From: Actinoallomurus spadix
GTDB taxonomy: Bacteria > Actinomycetota > Actinomycetes > Streptosporangiales > Streptosporangiaceae
Direction of reading: 5' to 3'
DNA: 64,000 bases
NCBI RefSeq assembly: GCF_024055725.1
Contig: NZ_JAMXMX010000004.1
Location: forward strand, 310,001 to 374,000
Shown here: positions 36,260 to 44,748 of the stretch, one piece after another
How the letters are laid out: each line of letters starts with the position of its first letter
Position numbering within the stretch: position 1 is the first letter of the stretch
Translations under genes and position numbers: made by a program
The notes under the pieces: model-generated
What the model was told of the DNA's origin: nothing
What the model saw: only the letters and a program-made list of their open reading frames with translations
The model's database searches: none

Positions 36260-37126
36260 TCAGCGGGTGGCGGGTACGACGGCCAGGGGGCACTGGGCGT
36301 GGTGCAGCAACCCGTGGCTCACCGACCCCAGGAGCAGTCCGGTGAAGCCGCCCCTGCCCCGGCTGCCGACCACGAGGAGGTCGGCACGTGCCGACGCGCC
36401 GCCGAGGATCCGCACCGGCCGGCCGTGCTCGACGTCGAAGACCACCTCGACCTCGGGGAACCTGTCCCGCCAGGCGGCCAGCGACTTCTCCACCAGGCGC
36501 AGCTCCTCCTCCGCGACGATCTTCGGGTCGTACACCAGCGGACGCATGTCGCCCGGGCCGCTCGACGCGGGGTACGTCCAGACGTGGACGGCCCGCAGCC
36601 GGGCCTTGCGCAGCGCGGCCTCCTCGAACGCGAACCCGATGGCCGGCTCGCTGACCGCCGACCCGTCCACGCCGACCACGATCTCCCGCCGCAGCGCGGG
36701 CTCCAGGTCGCGTACGACGACGGTGGGCACCGTCGCGTGCGTGACGACCTGCAGCGTGCTGGAGCCCAGCAGCAGGCCGGTCGCGGCTCCCATGCCGTGG
36801 CCGCCCAGCACGATCATCGCGGCGTCTCCGGCCTTCTCCAGGAGGACGCGCGCGACCTGACCGGGCGCGCTCTCCGCGCGGACGTCGACGCCGGGGGCGC
36901 GCTCGCGCGCGGCGGCCTCCGCCTGTGCCAGGAGCTCCTTGTCACCGGCCAGCAGCCACTGCCGCACCGCGACGAGCCGCGGGTCGACCGGGGTGTCGTA
37001 CATCCACTCGGCCTCCGCGTGCACGATCCGCAGGGGCAGGGCTCTGCGCTCCGCCTCCTCGGCCGCCCACTCGACCGCCCGGAGGCTCTGGTCCGACCCA
37101 TCGGTGCCGACGATGATCTCGCGCAT
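36260..37126 (-). CDS. Tandem-domain universal stress protein
   Basis: 288 residues, two UspA domains. Domain 1 MREIIVGTDGSDQSLRAVEW has GGHGMGAATGLLLGSSTLQV; domain 2 REIVVGVDGSAVSEPAIGFA has VVGSRGRGGFTGLLLGSVSH, both fitting the G-2x-G-9x-G-S ATP motif, so both halves may bind ATP. Similar in length and motif to Rv2623 and Rv1996. Good RBS (GGAGAGGA) before ATG 37126. Convergent with the HAD gene and divergent from GH65 across a DosR-like box. Confidence 0.92.
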   Translation of the reverse strand: MREIIVGTDGSDQSLRAVEWAAEEAERRALPLRIVHAEAEWMYDTPVDPRLVAVRQWLLAGDKELLAQAEAAARERAPGVDVRAESAPGQVARVLLEKAGDAAMIVLGGHGMGAATGLLLGSSTLQVVTHATVPTVVVRDLEPALRREIVVGVDGSAVSEPAIGFAFEEAALRKARLRAVHVWTYPASSGPGDMRPLVYDPKIVAEEELRLVEKSLAAWRDRFPEVEVVFDVEHGRPVRILGGASARADLLVVGSRGRGGFTGLLLGSVSHGLLHHAQCPLAVVPATR

Positions 37127-37207
37127 GACCCGTCCTCTCCTCGGCCGCGGGAAGGGCTCCCGGCGGTGCCCGCTCCCATCGCATCCGCCGCCGGCGCCGG
37201 CCGCCAG

Positions 37208-37221
37208 AGGCCGAAGGTCCT
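37208..37221 (-). promoter_or_regulatory. DosR-like box between USP and GH65 genes
   Basis: Minus strand AGGACCTTCGGCCT; the inner 12 bases GGACCTTCGGCC are identical to those of the box at 35290-35303. It lies 81 bp before the GH65 start and 82 bp before the USP start, so it could serve both. Confidence 0.6.
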
Positions 37222-37301
37222 CGATCGGCGGGCGGTCCGCCTCTCGTACGCGGGACTCCGGGCGGCTGGGATGGACGCAGGCACCGGGGAGGAGGCGGGC
37301 C

Positions 37302-39719
37302 ATGGGGGCATGGCTGCTCCGCTACGACGGCGTCGACCCCGACGGCGAACGGCTGCGCGAGTCGCTCTGCACGCTCGGCAACGGCTACTTCGCGACGCGG
37401 GGCGCGGCACCCGAGGCGTCCGCCGACGCCGTGCATCACCCGGGGACCTACATCGCCGGCTGCTACGACCGGCTGACGTCGACGGTCGCGGGCCGGACGA
37501 CGACCAACGAGGACCTGGTCAACGCGCCGAACTGGCTGCCGCTCACGTTCCGCGCCGCGGACGGCGAGTGGTTCGGTTCCCGCCCCGGGGACCTGCTCGG
37601 TCACCGGCAGGTCCTCGATCTGCGCCGCGGGCTGCTCATCCGGCGCCTGCGCCACCGTGACGCCGCGGGCCGCGACACCACGGTGGAGCAGCAGCGCCTG
37701 GTCTCCATGGACGATCCGCACGTGGCGGCGCTGCGGACCGTGATCCGGCCGGAGAACTGGAGCGGGACGCTGGAGATCCGGTCGGGCCTGGACGGGCGGG
37801 TCCGCAACGACGGCGTGGCCCGCTACCGCGGGCTGGCCGACGCCCACCTGTCGATCCGCTCGGCCGGCGCCGACCGGGAAGTGATCTGGCTGGAGGCCGA
37901 GACCGTCACCTCGGCGGTGCGGATCGCCGAGGCCGCCCGTACCACCGTGACGGGCGCGGCCGTGGCCCGCCGGGAGACGCGGGACGAGCCGGGATGGATC
38001 GCGCACCACCTGACCCTGCCCCTGCGGCAGGGGGAGGCGGTGGCCGTGGAGAAGGTCGTCGCGCTGCACACCTCGCGGGACCGCGCCACGGACGGCACCC
38101 TGGCGGCGGCCCGGTCGCGCGCCGAGCGGGCGCCCGCCTTCGCGGAGCTGTGCGACCGGCACGTCATGGCCTGGGACCACCTGTGGCGCCGGGGCCGCCT
38201 CGACGTCGGGCGGAGCGCGGCGCAGCGGACCATCAACCTGCACATGTTCCACCTGCTGCAGACCGTCTCCCCGCACACGGTAGGCCTCGACGTCGGCGTG
38301 CCCGCCCGCGGGCTGCACGGCGAGGCCTACCGCGGGCACGTCTTCTGGGACGAGTTGTTCGTGCTGCCCTTCCTCGGCCTCCGCTTCCCGGACGTCGTCC
38401 GGGCCCTGCTCCTGTACCGCTGGCACCGGTTGCCGGCGGCGCGCGCGGCGGCCCGCGAGGCGGGGTACGCCGGGGCGATGTACCCGTGGCAGAGCGGCGG
38501 TGACGGCCGCGACGAGACGCCGCGCACGCATTTCAACCCCCGCTCCGGCCGGTGGCTGCCGGACAACTCCCGGCTGCAGCGGCACGTCGGGCTGGCCGTC
38601 GCGTTCAACGTCTGGCAGTACTACGAGGCGACGGGCGACCTGGAGTTCCTGTCGTCCTACGGCGCGGAGATGCTGCTGGAGATCGCCCGTTTCTGGGCGG
38701 ACCTGGCGACGTTCGACGCGCCGTCCGGCCGCTACGACATCCGGGGCGTCATGGGGCCGGACGAGTACCACGACGCCCTTCCCGGCGCCGCCGCGCCCGG
38801 GCTGGCCAACAACGCCTACACCAACGTCATGGCGGTCTGGGCGCTGTGCCGCGCGCTCGACGTGCTCGCCCTGCTGCCGTCCGAGCGCCGGGCCGAACTG
38901 CTCGAACGCCTCGGTCTCGGCCCCGCGGAGATCACCCGCCTGGAGGACGTGAGCCGGCGGCTGCGCGTGCCGTTCCACGCCGACGGCGTCATCAGCCAGT
39001 TCGAGGGGTACGAGGACCTGGCGGAGTTCGACTGGGCGGGATACCGGGCGAGGTACGGCGACATCCGGCGTCTCGACCGCATCCTCGAGGCGGAGGGCGA
39101 CACTCCCAACCGGTACAAGGCGTCCAAGCAGGCGGACGTGCTGATGCTGTTCTACCTGCTGTCCGCCGACGAGCTGACCGCCCTGCTCGCCCGGCTCGGC
39201 TACCGCCTGGACCGCGCGGCGATCCCGAGGACGGTCCGGTACTACCTCGCGCGCACCTCGCACGGCTCGACGCTCAGCGCGGTCGTGCACGCCTGGGTCC
39301 TGGCCCGGTCCGACCGGGCCGCGTCCTGGCGGTTCTTCCTCGAGGCCCTCGACGGCGACGTGCACGACGTCCAGGGCGGTACGACGGGCGAGGGGGTGCA
39401 CCTGGGCGCGATGGCCGGCACGCTGGACCTGGCGCAGCGCTGCTACACCGGCCTGGAGCCGCGCGGCGACGTGCTGCGCCTCAACCCGCACCTGCCGCCG
39501 GGCCTGCCCGGGCTCGGGATGGAGCTGCGCTACCGCGGCCACTGGGGCATCCGCCTCCACGCCGATCATCGGGGCGTCCGGGTCGGGTTGCGCCGATCGG
39601 CGCAACCGCCGATCCGGATGATCGTGGACGGCGGCCCGGTCACCACGATCCCGGCGGGACGCACCGTCTGGTTCGCCACCTCCGCCGCGGCCGGCGAGCG
39701 GACCGCCGGGACCGGATGA
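37302..39719 (+). CDS. GH65 glycoside phosphorylase/hydrolase (maltose/trehalose/kojibiose phosphorylase family)
   Basis: 805 residues. N-terminal beta-sandwich (to about 260), (alpha/alpha)6 barrel and small C-terminal domain. Catalytic Glu488 in GVMGPDEYHD; the phosphate-loop segment ARTSHGSTLSAVVHA and GTTGEGVHLGAMAGTL are typical of phosphorolytic members, which split an alpha-glucoside with phosphate to beta-glucose-1-P. The usual partner is a beta-phosphoglucomutase, and the HAD protein at 35488 sits in that place but seems inactive. GGGAGGAGG precedes ATG 37302. The DosR-like box suggests use of stored disaccharide under low oxygen (inference). Confidence 0.92.
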   Translation: MGAWLLRYDGVDPDGERLRESLCTLGNGYFATRGAAPEASADAVHHPGTYIAGCYDRLTSTVAGRTTTNEDLVNAPNWLPLTFRAADGEWFGSRPGDLLGHRQVLDLRRGLLIRRLRHRDAAGRDTTVEQQRLVSMDDPHVAALRTVIRPENWSGTLEIRSGLDGRVRNDGVARYRGLADAHLSIRSAGADREVIWLEAETVTSAVRIAEAARTTVTGAAVARRETRDEPGWIAHHLTLPLRQGEAVAVEKVVALHTSRDRATDGTLAAARSRAERAPAFAELCDRHVMAWDHLWRRGRLDVGRSAAQRTINLHMFHLLQTVSPHTVGLDVGVPARGLHGEAYRGHVFWDELFVLPFLGLRFPDVVRALLLYRWHRLPAARAAAREAGYAGAMYPWQSGGDGRDETPRTHFNPRSGRWLPDNSRLQRHVGLAVAFNVWQYYEATGDLEFLSSYGAEMLLEIARFWADLATFDAPSGRYDIRGVMGPDEYHDALPGAAAPGLANNAYTNVMAVWALCRALDVLALLPSERRAELLERLGLGPAEITRLEDVSRRLRVPFHADGVISQFEGYEDLAEFDWAGYRARYGDIRRLDRILEAEGDTPNRYKASKQADVLMLFYLLSADELTALLARLGYRLDRAAIPRTVRYYLARTSHGSTLSAVVHAWVLARSDRAASWRFFLEALDGDVHDVQGGTTGEGVHLGAMAGTLDLAQRCYTGLEPRGDVLRLNPHLPPGLPGLGMELRYRGHWGIRLHADHRGVRVGLRRSAQPPIRMIVDGGPVTTIPAGRTVWFATSAAAGERTAGTG

Positions 39720-39737
39720 CGCCGGGACGAAGCGCCG

Positions 39738-40181
39738 TCACGACCGCCGGTCGCAGGCGAGCGCGGTGATCCGGTCGGCCACCTCCGTGACCGCGCGGCG
39801 CACCGGCGGGCTCAGGCCGGAGCCGAAGCCGAACTCCACGCCCTCGATGCCGTAGACGCGGAGGTCACCGGGCATCCGGCCGAGGATCCGCCCCAGCTCC
39901 GCGGCCAGGTCGACGCTGAGACCGTGACAGCTCGTGTCGGCGTGCGTTCCGGTCGGGAGCTCGGCGGCCTCGTGCACGTGGCCCGGACCGCTGGCGGGCG
40001 AGACCGCATCGACGACCACGGCGAGGTCCGCGCCGTTCCACAGCTCCATGAGCTGGACGGGTTCGCCGTCGCACGTCGCGAGCCGGACGTCCGGCGGGCA
40101 GCGGCCGCGCAGCTCGCGGACCACCGCCAGGCCGGCTCCGTCGTCCCGGCGCAGATCGTTGCCCACTCCGATGACGATCAT
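39738..40181 (-). CDS. Hydrogenase maturation protease (HycI/HyaD type)
   Basis: 147 residues. Cuts the C-terminal tail off the large hydrogenase subunit after Ni insertion. Starts [20 protein letters not shown] with the conserved GNxxRxDDG and Ni-sensing Asp; VVVDAVSP holds the second Asp and ADTSCHGLSVDLA the His. ATG 40181 overlaps the TGA of the large-subunit gene (ATGA). Last gene of the hydrogenase operon. Having its own protease is expected, because the large subunit keeps a C-terminal extension. Confidence 0.92.
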   Translation of the reverse strand: MIVIGVGNDLRRDDGAGLAVVRELRGRCPPDVRLATCDGEPVQLMELWNGADLAVVVDAVSPASGPGHVHEAAELPTGTHADTSCHGLSVDLAAELGRILGRMPGDLRVYGIEGVEFGFGSGLSPPVRRAVTEVADRITALACDRRS

Positions 40182-41470
40182 GATCGGACCACCTTCAGGT
40201 CGAGAAAGTGCGCCGCGCAGGAGATGCACGGGTCGTAGCTGCGGATCGTCCGTTCGCACGCCGAGGTGAGCGCGGCGTCGTCCAGGTCGAGGCGATCCTG
40301 CACCAGGCGGCGCAGGTCCTCCTCGATCGCCGCCTGGTTCTGGGAGGTCGGCGGGACGATCCGGGCCGAGGTCAGCAGGCCCTCGCCGTCGAGGTCGTAC
40401 CGGTGGTACAGCAGTCCGCGCGGCGCCTCGGTCGCGCCGTGCCCGCGGCCTGCCCGTGCCCGCACCGGGACGTACGGCGGCGGAGGCTCATAGGAGGCGA
40501 TGACGCGCAGGGCCTCCTCGACCGCGTGAACGATCTCGACGGCGCGTACGACGATGCTCTGGAACGGGTTCCGGCACTCGTGGCCGAGACCGGCGTCGGC
40601 GGCGGCCTCGTGGGCCAGCGGAGACAGGCGGTCGCGGTTCAGCGCGAACCGCGCCAGCGGCCCGGTGAGGTACCGGCCGCCGTGCACCAGCCGGGAGTGC
40701 AGGGCGGTCGAGTGCGGCACCTGGTACTCGGCGACCTCGTCCTCGAAGTCCGCGACCTCGAACGCGGCGCCCGTCGTGGTCCGGGGCGTGCCACGCTCCA
40801 GGGGGTACTCCTCGCCGGTCAGGGCCAGGAACTCGTGGTCGAACGTCAGGTCGGGGAAGTCGAAGCCGGCCACCCAGCGCACCGTGGCCAGCGCGTCCTC
40901 CAGGGCCCTGCGGAGGCCCGGCACGAGCCCGCGCAGCTCCCGGGGCGTGGGGACCCGGTGGAAACCGCCGACCCGTACGTTGACCGGGTGGATCGCGCGG
41001 CCGCCGAGCAGCTCGATGATCGCGTTGCCGGTCTTCTTCAGCTCGAGGCCGCGTTCGACCAGCGGCCGGTAGGCGCGGGCCATCTCGACCGCGCTCGGAT
41101 AGCCGAGGAAGTCCGGGGCGTGCAGCAGGTAGATGTGCAGGGCGTGACTCGAGATCCACTCCCCGCAGTACATCAGGCGCCGCAGGTCCCCCAGCGGCCC
41201 GTCGACCGCGACGCCGCACGCCGACTCCACGGCCCGGCAGGCGCTCATCTGGTAGGCGACGGGGCAGATGCCGCAGATCCGCGAGGTGATGTCCGGTGGT
41301 TCGGTGTACGCCCGGCCGCGGAGGAACGCCTCGAAGAACCGCGGCGGCTCGTAGATGTTCAGCAGGATCTCCTCGACACGGTCCCCGGCGACCCGCACCT
41401 GCATCGCCCCCTCGCCCTCCACCCGCGCCAGGGCGCCGATGTTCAGGGTCCGCTCATGCCGGTGGGTCAT
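40178..41470 (-). CDS. hyhL: [NiFe] hydrogenase large subunit, group 3b (alpha)
   Basis: 430 residues. Carries the Ni-Fe centre: proximal Cys66 and Cys69 in [12 protein letters not shown], and Cys415 and Cys418 in [11 protein letters not shown] near the C-terminus. The 8-9 residues after His421 (LDLKVVRS) form the tail removed on maturation. The length and [18 protein letters not shown] blocks fit the cytoplasmic bidirectional NADP-linked group. It makes or uses H2 with the FAD and Fe-S subunits encoded upstream. Its start overlaps the small-subunit gene by 17 bp. Hyp maturation genes are not in the window. Confidence 0.95.
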   Translation of the reverse strand: MTHRHERTLNIGALARVEGEGAMQVRVAGDRVEEILLNIYEPPRFFEAFLRGRAYTEPPDITSRICGICPVAYQMSACRAVESACGVAVDGPLGDLRRLMYCGEWISSHALHIYLLHAPDFLGYPSAVEMARAYRPLVERGLELKKTGNAIIELLGGRAIHPVNVRVGGFHRVPTPRELRGLVPGLRRALEDALATVRWVAGFDFPDLTFDHEFLALTGEEYPLERGTPRTTTGAAFEVADFEDEVAEYQVPHSTALHSRLVHGGRYLTGPLARFALNRDRLSPLAHEAAADAGLGHECRNPFQSIVVRAVEIVHAVEEALRVIASYEPPPPYVPVRARAGRGHGATEAPRGLLYHRYDLDGEGLLTSARIVPPTSQNQAAIEEDLRRLVQDRLDLDDAALTSACERTIRSYDPCISCAAHFLDLKVVRS

Positions 41471-42215
41471 CGGGCACCTCCGTGAAGGCCGTGACGTTGA
41501 ACGTGGCGAACATCCGGTCCATCTCGGGCCGCGCCAGGCCGATGTCGCCGAGCCAGGTCTTCAGCGAGCCGGTGTTGGGCCGGGCGGAGGGGCCGAAGCA
41601 GCCGTAGCAGCCGCGCCCGTAGGCGGGGCAGATCGCTCCGCAGCCGGTGTGCGTGACCGGCCCCAGGCAGGGCGTGCCGTGGGCGACCATGACGCAGACG
41701 TTCCCGCGCATCTTGCACTCGAAGCAGACCGGGTGGTTCGGGATGCCGGGCCGGCGCCCGGCCAGGTAGGCGGACAGCACCTCCAGGAGCTGGCCCCGGT
41801 CGATCGGGCAGCCGCGCAGCTCGAAGTCGACCGGCACGTGCGCCGAGATCGGCGTCGACTCGGCCAGCGTGGCGACGTACTCGGGCCGGGCGTACACCAC
41901 CGACCGGTACTCCTCCACGTCGGCGAAGTTGCGGAGCGCCTGGATGCCGCCGGCGGTGGCGCAGGCCCCGATCGTGACGAGCCGCCGCGAGATCCGCCGG
42001 ACCTCCTTGATCCGTTCCGCGTCGGCCGGGGTCGAGATCGACCCCTCGACGAGCGACACGTCGTACGGGCCCTCCGTCACGGCGCTGGACGCCTCGAGGA
42101 AGTGCGCGATCTCGACCTCGCCCGCCAGGGTCAGGAGCTCGTCCTCGCAGTCCAGGAGGGTGAGCTGGCAGCCGTCGCAGGAGGCGAACTTCCACACGGC
42201 GAGTTTCGGGGCCAT
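41454..42215 (-). CDS. hyhS: [NiFe] hydrogenase small subunit, group 3b (delta)
   Basis: 253 residues. Holds the electron-transfer Fe-S clusters. Proximal-cluster Cys in [18 protein letters not shown], then [17 protein letters not shown] and [14 protein letters not shown]. The medial/distal cluster Cys are in [20 protein letters not shown] and [22 protein letters not shown]. No Tat signal, consistent with a cytoplasmic enzyme. ATG 42215 shares one base with the stop of the FAD subunit (TGATG), so synthesis is coupled. Confidence 0.95.
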   Translation of the reverse strand: MAPKLAVWKFASCDGCQLTLLDCEDELLTLAGEVEIAHFLEASSAVTEGPYDVSLVEGSISTPADAERIKEVRRISRRLVTIGACATAGGIQALRNFADVEEYRSVVYARPEYVATLAESTPISAHVPVDFELRGCPIDRGQLLEVLSAYLAGRRPGIPNHPVCFECKMRGNVCVMVAHGTPCLGPVTHTGCGAICPAYGRGCYGCFGPSARPNTGSLKTWLGDIGLARPEMDRMFATFNVTAFTEVPDDPPA

Positions 42216-43018
42216 CACCGCTCCTTGACGCGAAGCTCCGAGGCGACGTCCCGGTAGGGCACGACCGGGCCGTCGCGGCAGACCAGCCGGAGGCCGAGCT
42301 GGCAGTGGCCGCACCATCCGACGCCGCAGCGCATGTTCCGTTCGAGGGAGATCCGCACGTCGGTCAGCCCCTTGGCCTCCAGGGCCTCCGCGGTGAACCG
42401 CATCATGATCTCCGGGCCGCAGACGAAGGCCGTGGCGTTCGGCGGGTCGGCGCAGACGAGGTTTACGAGCGAGGTGATCAGCCCGACGTGCCCGCGCCAG
42501 CCGTCGTCGGCGTGGTCGACCGTCACCTCGACCCGCGCGCCCCGCTCGCGCCATTCGTCGAGTTCGGCCCGGTAGACCAGGTCGGCGGGGGTACGGGCGC
42601 CGATGAGCACGGTGATCGCGCCGTAGGACGCGCGCCGCCGCAGCGCGTACAGCAGGGCGGGGCGCAGCGGCGCGAGCCCGATCCCTCCTCCGGCGAAGAC
42701 CAGGTCCCGGCCGACCGCGTCCTCGACGCCCCACCCGGCACCGTACGGCCCCCGGAGGCCGATCATCCGGCCGGGCGCGCTCCCGGCCAGCGCGCGGCTG
42801 ACCGCGCCGACGTCGCGGACCGTCTGCTCCATGACCGTGCCGGTCCGGCTGACGGAGATGGGCGCCTCCCCGACGCCGAACGCGTACATCATCGTGAACT
42901 GGCCGGGTCGTACGGGCGGGATCGGCGCGCCGCACGGCCGCAGGACGAGCGTCGCGGTGTCGCGAGTCTCCTCCCGGCGTTCGGTCACCCGGTACGGGAC
43001 CGGGGTCATGGCCGTCAT
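42215..43018 (-). CDS. hyhG: Group 3b hydrogenase FAD/NAD(P)-binding subunit (gamma)
   Basis: 267 residues, ferredoxin-NADP reductase/DHODH-B-like. FAD segment [23 protein letters not shown](P) segment [31 protein letters not shown], and four C-terminal Cys for a [2Fe-2S] cluster ([15 protein letters not shown]...LVCRDG). It links hydrogen turnover to the nicotinamide pool. Start ATG 43018 overlaps the stop of the cNMP-domain gene (ATGA); a second ATG three codons on is possible. Confidence 0.93.
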   Translation of the reverse strand: MTAMTPVPYRVTERREETRDTATLVLRPCGAPIPPVRPGQFTMMYAFGVGEAPISVSRTGTVMEQTVRDVGAVSRALAGSAPGRMIGLRGPYGAGWGVEDAVGRDLVFAGGGIGLAPLRPALLYALRRRASYGAITVLIGARTPADLVYRAELDEWRERGARVEVTVDHADDGWRGHVGLITSLVNLVCADPPNATAFVCGPEIMMRFTAEALEAKGLTDVRISLERNMRCGVGWCGHCQLGLRLVCRDGPVVPYRDVASELRVKER

Positions 43019-43495
43019 CCGTCCCGTCCCCAGGGCGCGCCGTACAGGTCGAGGAGCCGCATGCGGGTGTTCTGCAGCCGGTCGAGCATGACGGCGGCGA
43101 ACCGGCGCGTCAGCTCGTATCCCAGGGCGGGGTCCTCGGCGCACATCACGCGCACCGCCCTGGCGTCCAGGGCGATCGCCCGGACCGGCTCGGCCGCGAG
43201 CGCCCCGAACCGCCAGGCGTACGGCGGGAAGAGCCACGACCAGCCGAGCACGGTGCCCCGCCCGAGCGTCTCGACGATCACGGGGCCGCGGCCCGGGATG
43301 TGCAGGTCGAGGGTGACCCGGCCGGCCTGGATCAGCCAGAACCGGTCCGCGCTGCGGCCCTCCTCGAACAGGCGGTGCCCGGCGGGGACCTGGACGTACC
43401 GCGCGACCTCCGCCAGCCGGTCGACCTGGTCTTCCGGCAGTCCCCGGGCGAAGGCGTGCGCGGCCAGTGCGGAGCGCGGCACCGCGGTCGTTCGT

Positions 43496-43503
<8 letters not shown>
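43015..43503 (-). CDS. Cyclic-nucleotide-binding (Crp-like) protein without DNA-binding domain
   Basis: 162 residues: one cNMP-binding beta-roll (about 15-135: [40 protein letters not shown]) and a C-terminal helix ([20 protein letters not shown]), then it stops. The winged HTH of Crp/Fnr proteins is absent. It lies inside the hydrogenase operon, overlapping both neighbours by 4-8 bp, so it is made with the enzyme. A stand-alone sensor that binds the hydrogenase is one reading; similar genes accompany other actinobacterial group 3b operons. The phosphate-binding loop (usually GE...RxA) is diverged, so cyclic nucleotide binding is doubtful. Confidence 0.85.
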
Positions 43504-44602
<1,099 letters not shown>

Positions 44603-44667
44603 GCGCACGCCTCCTCACCGACGAGCCCCCTCCTTTCCAGCCTCGGCCCGGGGTCCGGCCGGGACTA

Positions 44668-44711
44668 GGGCCCGAAGTCCCTCCCGCCCGGGCCGCTCGG
44701 TCCGAAGGCCC
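44668..44711 (-). promoter_or_regulatory. Pair of DosR-like boxes upstream of the hydrogenase operon
   Basis: Minus strand: GGGACTTCGGGCCC (44668-44681) and GGGCCTTCGGACCG (44698-44711), 16 bp apart, so both face the same side of the helix roughly three turns apart (30 bp start to start). They end 66 bp before the first hydrogenase start codon, a typical activator layout. M. smegmatis group 3b hydrogenase is known to be DosR-dependent; direct control here is inferred. Confidence 0.65.
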
Positions 44712-44748
44712 AATCCAGGGAGCCCGGTTCGTGGTCGATCGGGCCGGG

